NCBI GenBank assembly: GCA_963978905.1
Contig: OZ022258.1
Span: 26,788,716 to 26,852,715 of the forward strand
DNA: 64,000 nucleotides
Source: Trichostrongylus colubriformis
Taxonomy: Eukaryota > Nematoda > Chromadorea > Rhabditida > Trichostrongylidae
Reading direction: 5' to 3'
Positions within the stretch are counted from its first letter, which is position 1. Each line of letters starts with the position of its first letter. Shown piece by piece: positions 61,201 through 64,000 of the stretch. The notes under the pieces were generated by a model. That model saw only the letters and a list, made by a program, of their open reading frames with translations, was not told the DNA's origin and made no database searches. The position numbers and the translations under genes are program-made.

Positions 61201-61526
61201 TGAATCGGACTCTCTTTTACCATGGAGCGACCGCGAAGCTGTTGGATCTTCGAATAATTGTTTGATCATGACATGAAATAAGCCCCTGACTGAAATGCTG
61301 TTGTGATGTAAACAGCAGGCTACGGAATGGAGAAAATTATTAGTCAGCCTTTTTCTCGACGCTCATGCACGTATTTTCGGTTTTTGCTTTTTTTACTATT
61401 TCGTTGCAGTACTTACATCGTATGTGTACAGGCTGTCAAGTGCTGGGTAATCTTCAAGTTCACCAGTTTTCACGTTATAACATGCTCCATGAAGAGCACA
61501 ACGAATTCTGCCATTGTAATACACAC
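34145..61526 (-). CDS. AIFM3-like gene 2: Rieske plus FAD/NAD(P)H oxidoreductase, 13 exons, 5' end missing
   Basis: Thirteen exons join in frame: 61417-61526, 56751-56877, 55984-56096, 55698-55784, 48490-48618, 47665-47758, 44228-44343, 43995-44127, 43023-43108, 39436-39544, 38891-38992, 37603-37678, 34145-34256. They give 1394 nt, about 463 residues plus stop, equal to the matching part of vertebrate AIFM3. Visible in order: Rieske C-x2-H (RCALHGACYN), FAD loop (VGGGISAST), YSKLVLALG, NAD-lobe start (IYTLRVPHEA, CIGGSFLATEIAS), PADVVVVAIG, second FAD motif (VYAIGDVVSAP), VNIQH-like SINIQHLQ, VPFYWVAYF and the C-terminal KITKEDVLR. The expected product is an NAD(P)H-dependent flavoprotein with a [2Fe-2S] cluster, possibly mitochondrial. 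The third Gly of the NAD GxGxxG is Ala. Introns range from 100 bp to 7.1 kb and are rich in transposons. The first Rieske pair lies in an exon not seen here. Confidence 0.85.
35009..35252 (+). repeat. Dispersed repeat, inverted copy at 55071-55325
   Basis: Plus-strand copy beginning ttgcaagtgttccgatttct with gtctgggctctccagatttg, and tttttacctgtct further on. The reverse complement of 55071-55325 carries the same blocks in the same order. Each lies in an intron of gene 2 (introns 12 and 4). Family unknown; no coding potential. Confidence 0.7.
35316..35837 (-). other. Unidentified 173-codon open frame in gene 2 intron 12
   Basis: Minus strand, starting MPAIYYHSMIGECI, with a lysine/arginine-rich middle (CQQIEIALPKTLYPEEKE). 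It is one of the longest frames outside transposons but has no recognisable domain. A distantly similar fragment (RSSVTEGI against RSITEGTP) may exist near 54467-54673. A decayed retroelement is possible. Confidence 0.2.
36092..36405. mobile_element. Palindromic MITE (aaggcac family), copy 2
   Basis: Begins aaggcacacttcgcgatagt and ends atgcctt. Flanks are tca and ca rather than a clean TA. The arms pair through gccgacttactttcttgg, the gaacccactccgacgg block and the agcgccgtgatggcgcacc core. It lies in intron 12 of gene 2. Confidence 0.7.
36432..37433. mobile_element. Mariner-type element with long inverted termini
   Basis: 1002 bp, TA on both sides, ends ttgggtcattccataagtaa and, reversed, ttggatcattccataagtag. 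Inverted similarity continues for about 230 bp (gccggtttggccaattttyg, aggtctagc, cctcttcgccagcctaaatg). A minus-strand frame of 104 codons (36766-37080) might be a transposase C-terminal remnant, but I see no DDE motif. It lies in intron 12 of gene 2. Confidence 0.65.
37603..37678 (-). CDS. AIFM3-like gene 2, exon 12
   Basis: 76 nt between tttcag and gtaggc, encoding GCSQGAELAIVHGSLDAM, then DFAKYFL. It matches AIFM3 (YGEGFDDVIIQGDLEELKF). The frame joins both neighbours (G|GG and AA|G). Confidence 0.85.
37762..38445. mobile_element. Snapback mariner: two 3' halves of one mariner in head-to-head inversion
   Basis: 684 bp flanked by TA (37760-37761 and 38446-38447). Left 37762-38090 carries, on the minus strand, the transposase C-terminus (SLTNYHFFPALDANLGQKEF, DRWQDCVDSNGFYFDK). 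From about 38158 to 38445 the same region is repeated on the plus strand (gacggattaccactttttcc, gatcgttggcaaaattctgt). Both outer ends are the same mariner terminus (ggtctgtgcagaataaatgg and cagaataaatggcc). It lies in intron 11 of gene 2. It belongs to the family of 10163-11016. Confidence 0.85.
38891..38992 (-). CDS. AIFM3-like gene 2, exon 11
   Basis: 102 nt between tttcag and gtgagt, encoding GQMLGYSILGYEYPHEL, then VPFYWVAYFFEFGIQFSG. It corresponds to VPYLWTAMFGKSLRYAGY of AIFM3, the start of the C-terminal reductase domain. Confidence 0.88.
39436..39544 (-). CDS. AIFM3-like gene 2, exon 10 with FAD GD motif
   Basis: 109 nt between tttcag and gtcagt, encoding TTAKNVYAIGDVVSAPLPLW, then SINIQHLQTAQSHG. 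VYAIGD is the conserved second FAD-contacting motif of the oxidoreductase family, followed by the expected SINIQHLQTAQ helix. Confidence 0.9.
39993..41276 (-). mobile_element. Full-length mariner (bandit/Hsmar1-like) with intact transposase
   Basis: About 1.28 kb with identical 26-bp inverted ends (ggttggtgcaattgaaattg plus ccgttt) at 39995-40020 and 41249-41274. The left flank is TA and the right flank CA, so one target dinucleotide may be mutated. The coding frame fills most of it. It lies in intron 9 of gene 2, on the same strand as the gene. The ends resemble Hsmar1 termini (ggttggtgcaaaagtaattg). Confidence 0.9.
40070..41095 (-). CDS. Mariner transposase, uninterrupted, D,D34D
   Basis: 341 codons starting at MLVEKSQVRA (the frame is open 25 codons further upstream, but mariner transposases begin here). 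N-terminal paired helix-turn-helix domains about residues 5-110, WVPHEL at 117-121, catalytic Asp at about 153 (TCDEKW), 245 (HDNARPH) and 280 (SPDLSPTDYHFF): 34 residues separate the last two, the D,D34D pattern. The C-terminus (SRWERCVECKGSYFD) is canonical. The frame has no stop, and length and motifs are complete, so the protein could be functional. It binds the inverted ends and catalyses cut-and-paste transposition at TA. It is close in type to the Ancylostoma bandit and human SETMAR/Hsmar1 group (family knowledge). Confidence 0.95.
   Translation of the reverse strand: MLVEKSQVRAILFYEFKLRRNAAETARNINEVFGEGTLNDRTARHWFEKFRSGCESFEDEVRGHRPSAIDDEELKKIVEADPRRSTREIAKDLEVDHTTVARHLHKIGKTKKLDKWVPHELTESQKLRRFEVSSALLLRNKNDPFLDRIVTCDEKWMMYDNRRRSAQWLDKGEEPKQFPKPKLNSKKVMVTVWWSAHGIIHYNFMDPGETITAEKYCQELDAMHRKLQVLRPSLTNRKGPILLHDNARPHISRMTLEKLNELGYETLPHPAYSPDLSPTDYHFFRHLDNFLKEKVFSNQGAARSAFEDFIASKNLDFYASGMSKLVSRWERCVECKGSYFD
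41500..42125. repeat. Foldback repeat with arms of about 130-150 bp
   Basis: 41505-41640 (gtcgtttggcgcagcccctt, gccaatgggccccatgggcc, cgacgcat) is repeated inverted at 41975-42115 (gcaaggggccgcgccaaacg). Between the arms lies about 340 bp of AT-rich sequence. It lies in intron 9 of gene 2. Confidence 0.65.
42345..42770. repeat. Dispersed repeat, counterpart of 13790-14225
   Basis: Shares ggacgctcatcgctttctgc, the aagagcaactt block, gcgctttgatatttgaattt and atcttgtgaacgcgaaaaat with 13790-14225. Diverged, non-coding, in intron 9 of gene 2. Confidence 0.55.
43023..43108 (-). CDS. AIFM3-like gene 2, exon 9
   Basis: 86 nt between ttttcag and gtcaga, encoding GVKPPTDWLRDTPVELDENG, then FIKVDCNFK. 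This matches GAVPATGFLRQSGIGLDSRG of AIFM3, which precedes the exon with the GD motif. Confidence 0.88.
43463..43895. mobile_element. Near-perfect 433-bp palindromic MITE, copy P1
   Basis: Starts ttaaaggaatcgtccacgg and ends ccgtggacgattcctttaa, flanked by TA. The two arms of about 190 bp are almost complementary along their length (aatgttggcctcatgcaaaa, ggcggggcctccgtgtaaaa), with a short asymmetric centre at about 43640-43715. The 136-codon frames on both strands are mirror translations, not genes. It fills half of intron 8 of gene 2. Confidence 0.88.
43995..44127 (-). CDS. AIFM3-like gene 2, exon 8
   Basis: 133 nt between tttttag and gtaagc, encoding RFEEKGVRVLVNQSVKWF, then GVVITSGDTVPADVVVVAIG. 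The PADVVVVAIG end is the characteristic strand before the GD region of the reductase family. Confidence 0.9.
44228..44343 (-). CDS. AIFM3-like gene 2, exon 7
   Basis: 116 nt between ttccag and gtatat, encoding ATEIASTLCHSSKSSVTIVC, then EKEEPLPALGPDIGAAVRK. It holds the helix and acidic strand end of the NAD(P)H-binding lobe. The intron to exon 8 is only 100 bp. Confidence 0.9.
44344..46660. other. Intron 6 of gene 2, no gene seen
   Basis: Mostly AT-rich intron. An 87-codon minus-strand frame (46308-46571) shows no known domain. Near 46100-46150 is an inverted copy of a short repeat also at 27520-27590. Confidence 0.4.
46662..47077. mobile_element. Diverged palindromic MITE, copy P3
   Basis: Starts ttaaagtaatcgtgcacgg and shares cccatatattcatgttg, gcatgcagaatttcacacga and the aacattacgtaagtagtc centre with P1 and P2. 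Arms pair only partly, so it is an older copy. It lies in intron 6 of gene 2. Confidence 0.65.
47665..47758 (-). CDS. AIFM3-like gene 2, exon 6
   Basis: 94 nt between tttcag and gtattg, encoding NIYTLRVPHEANAIAKHAEG, then KRVVCIGGSFL. It starts the NAD(P)H-binding Rossmann fold (VVCIGGSFLA; the usual third Gly is Ala across the junction). Confidence 0.9.
48091..48410. mobile_element. Palindromic MITE (aaggcac family), copy 3
   Basis: Starts aaggcacactcgacgatcac and carries ggtaactatcc, tactccgacaccaca, gtgtggtcggagtgggttcg and agcgccgtgatggtgcaccg. The right end is degraded. It fills much of intron 5 of gene 2 (47759-48489). Confidence 0.6.
48490..48618 (-). CDS. AIFM3-like gene 2, exon 5
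   Basis: 129 nt between gtacag and gtaggt, encoding VHGFDSNRRSVAMSTGKRW, then RYSKLVLALGVVPKKLDVP. Same length and phase as the gene 1 exon 160-288. Confidence 0.9.
49690..51540 (-). pseudogene. RTE-type LINE reverse transcriptase pseudogene
   Basis: Reading the minus strand through several frames gives NYRPIALLSQLHKLFSKV, LERTLDEFQPVEQAGF, DHIYALTQLIEKHS and YIKAFDRVE, then FANDIVLIS (F-x-DD region with one Asp replaced by Asn), YLGRDVTM, CYGAETWS and, in another frame, RWAGHISRLTDDR. This is the RT and C-terminal part of an RTE-clade non-LTR retrotransposon. At least three frameshifts and several stops are present. It lies in intron 4 of gene 2, on the same strand. Confidence 0.85.
51507..51586 (+). 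other. 80-nt hairpin with 35-bp stem at the end of the RTE copy
   Basis: gatctttcggcagctgtcga at the left pairs with tcgacagctgctgaaagatc at the right. On the plus strand there are 32 Watson-Crick pairs, two G-U pairs and one mismatch, around a 10-nt loop (gttatggcaa). The arm is a short inverted duplication of RTE coding sequence. The shape is precursor-miRNA-like, but there is no evidence of expression. Confidence 0.6.
52435..52864. mobile_element. Near-perfect palindromic MITE, copy P2
   Basis: Starts ttaaaggaatcgtccacgg and ends ccgtggacgattcctttga. Nearly identical to P1 (43463-43895), with the same asymmetric centre (gactgtttacgtaaccttct). Mirror-image 135-codon frames on both strands are artefacts. 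It lies in intron 4 of gene 2. Confidence 0.88.
53550..53965 (-). pseudogene. Decayed mariner transposase fragment
   Basis: Minus strand, from 53962 down: MNPGETITVEKC, then ILDDNARHHVAKATLKKLNE, WGYEKPR, and weaker C-terminal similarity to about 53560. The second catalytic Asp region is recognisable; stops and frameshifts follow. No ends found. Different subfamily from 40070-41095. Confidence 0.75.
54500..54990. other. Intron 4 of gene 2, unidentified open frame
   Basis: An 86-codon plus-strand frame (54683-54943, IGFSLRYDPRMYVSTDLIV) has protein-like composition but no family I can name. A 13-G run lies near 54506. It may be a retroelement fragment. Confidence 0.2.
55071..55325 (-). repeat. 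Inverted copy of the dispersed repeat at 35009-35252
   Basis: Carries on the minus strand ttgcaagtgttccaatttct, gtctgggctctcccagattt and the following tttttacctgtct and cgccgcgcaacctg blocks, matching the plus strand at 35009-35252. It lies in intron 4 of gene 2. Confidence 0.7.
55698..55784 (-). CDS. AIFM3-like gene 2, exon 4
   Basis: 87 nt between tttcag and gtgagc, encoding RPGTDAQAIRFRNDDFYSDN, then HILVMMNTQ. It fits AIFM3 (PEQLALRPKEFFRAYGIEVL) and joins both neighbours in phase 0. Confidence 0.85.
55984..56096 (-). CDS. AIFM3-like gene 2, exon 3 (FAD fold)
   Basis: 113 nt between ttgcag and gtttgg, encoding GISASTFVEHVRMNGC, then IIIVTSEGIQPYNRVLLTK. It completes the GGG dinucleotide loop. 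Same length as the gene 1 exon 5832-5944. Confidence 0.9.
56751..56877 (-). CDS. AIFM3-like gene 2, exon 2 (linker and FAD loop)
   Basis: 127 nt between ttcgcag and gtgagt, encoding VKEQDGNIVLTTTEKQLQN, RRTRMPKFLQ and finally DPIVIVGGG. It joins YTYD|VKEQ in phase 0 to the Rieske exon. Confidence 0.9.
56900..58860. other. Intron 1 of gene 2, no gene seen
   Basis: AT-rich intron sequence with short frames only. Nothing supportable as a gene; no inverted repeats noticed until the MITE fragment at 58870. Confidence 0.35.
58870..59015. mobile_element. Right half of an aaggcac-family palindromic MITE
   Basis: Contains cgcacctgctcgaaccctc, atagttacccaagga, aagaaggtaagtcgattt and ends agtgtgcct, as in copies 1-3. 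The left half is absent. It lies in intron 1 of gene 2. Confidence 0.5.
59016..61416. other. Intron 1 of gene 2, upstream part; unassigned
   Basis: No gene or complete transposon recognised. A 22-bp block, aaggaaagttttggccggtt, at about 60240 also occurs at about 41310. Duplicated attcgaattcga motifs occur at about 59978 and 60022. Confidence 0.35.
61417..61526 (-). CDS. AIFM3-like gene 2, Rieske domain exon
   Basis: 110 nt between ttccag and gtaagt, encoding GVYYNGRIRCALHGACYN, then TGELEDYPALDSLYTYD. RC-x-x-HGACYN supplies one Cys and one His ligand of the [2Fe-2S] cluster. Same length and phase as 9018-9127 in gene 1, with clear sequence divergence. Confidence 0.92.
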
Positions 61527-62280
61527 CTGGAATCTTGAGTTGGTGAGTAAAGCTCTAAGCAGTCGGGAATGCAACATGCAGATCTGTAATCGGTACATGA
61601 AGGAAATACAATTCGACATAGCTATTTGCTAAGAGTAATTTCAGTAGATCATCTGGAGCTGAATTCCAAAGTTAGTGAACGTGTTCACTGAAGCTTTTTG
61701 AGATATTTTCCAGTTCTGGAAAGCAGTGGAAAGACAACCGGAGCACATGTCACTCGCCATGAATCGTCTTTGAATCCTGATTCATACACACTTGCAAACT
61801 TAGGTCAATAGAGACCTTTAGCACACGCGGAACTCTATGACGTGACGCTCAACCATACAAAAATTCCTTCTTCTTCTTCATTAACTTAACTTGTTCAGGA
61901 AATGCTTATTTCATATTGGACAGTCCATTGCGGATCTGCTCCAGAATATTATCCAGTCACAAACGCTTTAATGGTATCAATAGGTACGGTAGCTGGGATT
62001 TGGCTGTCAACTTTTCTGAGATCGTAAAAAATGCCTAGACACATCGTATTCACAGATTCTTACTTCGGATCCTCATACCCTCTTATTGTTCATTTTTCTA
62101 TTCATCGTTGTGAATCTTGAATCTTATGAATACCATATTTGTCTCACTGTCTGGAAGCCTAGTTCTCATTCAATCGGAAACTGATTGACCGGAGCTGAAA
62201 TACTGTTAGATAACATAACCTCCACGAAATTGAGAATATCACGTTAAGTAAGAACTAGGTGAAGTCGGATTGACTGGTAG
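61527..62280. other. No gene seen
   Basis: Upstream of the gene 2 Rieske exon. I looked on the minus strand for the preceding exon with Cys-x-His and did not find it. Confidence 0.35.
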
Positions 62281-62288
62281 ACCTCATT

Positions 62289-62782
62289 TCATACTTTCAG
62301 GTCAGTGAGAAGTTGAAGTTCTGTGGATCTCACGGAAAGCATTGCAGAGATGGCTGTGGAAACAAGATGGCTCTTCTTCTTCTTCTTCTTCAGCGTTTGT
62401 CCTGCTCTGTTGCAGGTTCCGCTTGTCTGGACTACTGCCTCCATTTCACTCGATTTGCTGCGTTCGGGATGGAGTCCTCGTTCCTTCATGTCATGATGGA
62501 GTGTGTCGGTCCATCTTTGCTTTGTTCGTCCTTTTTTGGCCGTTTACCATCAACCTCTAGTTCGTATCCAATCCGTGCTACGCGGTTTTCATCTGCTCTC
62601 AGTACGTCGCCAAACCATCTCAGTCTGCTTTCTCTCATCTTTTCGTTTATTGGGGCGATGCCATATCGATGCCTAATGTCGATGTTTGATACCCTGTCCA
62701 GCCTCGTCAGCCCTGACATCCATCTCAACATTTTCGTCTCCATTGTTTCGAAAACCTCGTAAATGATACGCAGATAGGCCAA
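62289..62782 (-). pseudogene. C-terminal fragment of a LINE reverse transcriptase
   Basis: Minus strand reads TKMLRWMSGLTRLDRVSNID, IRHRYGIAPINEKMRES, RLRWFGDVLRADENRVAR, then after a frameshift MKERGLHPERS. This is the conserved tail of RTE-like non-LTR retrotransposon polyproteins in nematodes. It is followed by a (GAA)n run (62374-62392), probably part of the 3' tail. No RT core is present, so it is a 5'-truncated copy. Confidence 0.8.
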
Positions 62783-64000
62783 GTGGATCCACGATCATTT
62801 AGAGTATTTGATGATAAAATCTATTGATTAGAAAACGATCTGATCGACCGGATTCGCAACTCATCCGCTCGGAAAACAGAATATTTTGGAATTGGTCCGA
62901 AGAACAGTGGAAACCGCCAGAAAAAAGACGATGCTGTCTATTCGCCAAGCTACGCACTTGATATTCGAGGAATTTGCTAAAATTTCAGAAAAACTATGCA
63001 GCATTCTGCCAATCCCGGGTTTGAATAGTAGCTTAATGCAAAACTGTAGCCACGGAATTAGGTCGCGAAATACCTGAAGTCCTAGCGACGGTGAGGACTC
63101 AAAATCTAGATTAGATACAGCGGATCGGAAAGTTTGAAAGCATCAAGTGCCTAGAAAACCGAAAGAGTCAACTGCAGAGCAGGTGAGCGATCTCTCGTCA
63201 AGAAAATGAATGAGTGGCCAGCTGGGTTTGCGAACGATGACTACCAGCTTTGAGTGCCCAAGGTGAGAAAGCAACCCCACAGGTTCGACAACTGCTTGAA
63301 AACAGCCTCTGACATTGAACAACGTTGATAAATCCAATGTTCCGAAACGTCAAGCCACGTGCTCATAAGTGAAAGATTCGAATCAGATGCGGCGGAGATT
63401 ACTCTCCAGCGGACGGCCTGGTCCATTCTATAGGTTTTTTATCCTATAGGTAGTCACTTCCCAACGCGTCGACAGTAGGAAAGGAAAGATTCTTATCATT
63501 TGCTAGCAGCTCTAGACGCGCGTAAGGAAGAGATCTATGAACCTCTCAAGAAGGTTACTTCGAAGCTGGAAAAGACTCAAATAGTGAGATCCGGAAGAGA
63601 AGAAGCTTGTGAGAAGTTCAAACTTTTTTAAGAAGCGGACAACTGGCGAAAAGGCGACAATCTCGACACATGAAAATCGAGTAGCGCAGAATTGTTGTAA
63701 CTGTGGCGGAAGGAGCCGTAGTAGTAAGGTCTGTCCCCATAAATTGATCCCATAAGGCCAACCCTCAGGCAGAAAAGGGTAGGGGATAAGTAGGAAGGGC
63801 AGAAGCGAGCTTTTGATCCACTGATCCTCGTGTCACCTCAGGTAGTGCGAAAATCTTGAAAAGGTGCGAAGAAATAGAAGACAATAATCTGACTTTGCGC
63901 AATTAAAATTCTATTAGTGTAATTTCAGAAACGTTCTTTTATCAACAGCCGATATACAGCACGCTGATTGGTACTGCCCTGGGGACCTTATGTGCCGAGC
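62783..64000. other. No gene seen
   Basis: Unassigned sequence to the right edge. The missing 5' exon of gene 2 may lie here or beyond, but no open frame shows a Rieske motif. Confidence 0.35.

Noticed and set aside
62374..62392. (GAA)n run as coding lysine tract
   Set aside because: Better explained as simple repeat at the LINE 3' end.
1..64000. CRISPR array, bacterial operons, rRNA genes
   Set aside because: No regularly spaced identical repeats with unique spacers, no ribosome-binding-site-led gene clusters and no rRNA-like sequence were seen.

Overview
The window looks like nuclear DNA of a clade V (strongylid) nematode, most likely a hookworm. This is an inference from short coding exons in a sea of introns, the tttcag-type 3' splice sites, a bandit/Hsmar1-like mariner, RTE-type LINE remains, and a very dense load of small palindromic transposons. 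There is no bacterial or phage signal. I see no rRNA gene, intact tRNA or CRISPR array.

Host genes. Two tandem paralogues on the minus strand encode AIFM3-like proteins (Rieske iron-sulphur domain followed by a FAD/NAD(P)H oxidoreductase). They had to be rebuilt exon by exon. The upstream paralogue (gene 2, 34145-61526) has 13 phase-compatible exons from the second half of the Rieske domain to a stop codon, about 463 residues. Its 5' exon(s) with the first Rieske Cys-x-His pair were not found and probably lie beyond 64000. The downstream paralogue (gene 1, 160-9127) has four clear exons and one doubtful exon; its 3' part runs off the left edge and its 5' exons were not found. Exon lengths and phases match between the two copies for the Rieske exon (110 nt), the linker exon (127 nt), the first FAD exon (113 nt) and the 129-nt exon. 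The doubtful gene 1 exon (91 nt against 87 nt in gene 2) does not fit in phase, so gene 1 may be damaged.

Layout. 1-9127: gene 1, with a long foldback element, a tacaggg-type element and a 52-bp duplication in its largest intron. 9128-34144: intergenic, holding an internally deleted mariner, a duplicated GC-rich repeat, a 9-bp-TSD Mutator-like element, several copies of a Helitron family with a 146-bp minisatellite, nested TIR and foldback elements, and a decayed BEL/Pao-like gag (30675-32467). 34145-61526: gene 2. Its introns hold an intact mariner (39993-41276), a snapback mariner derivative, three copies of a 430-bp near-perfect palindrome, palindromic MITEs, an RTE pseudogene (49690-51540) and a mariner relic. 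61527-64000: a second LINE relic and unassigned sequence.

The most unusual features are the inverted-repeat elements. Some lie in introns of gene 2 and would be transcribed with it as long hairpins. The Helitron family has recognisable A|TC and CTGG|T ends, and one copy sits between 39-bp direct repeats, which is not expected for a Helitron.
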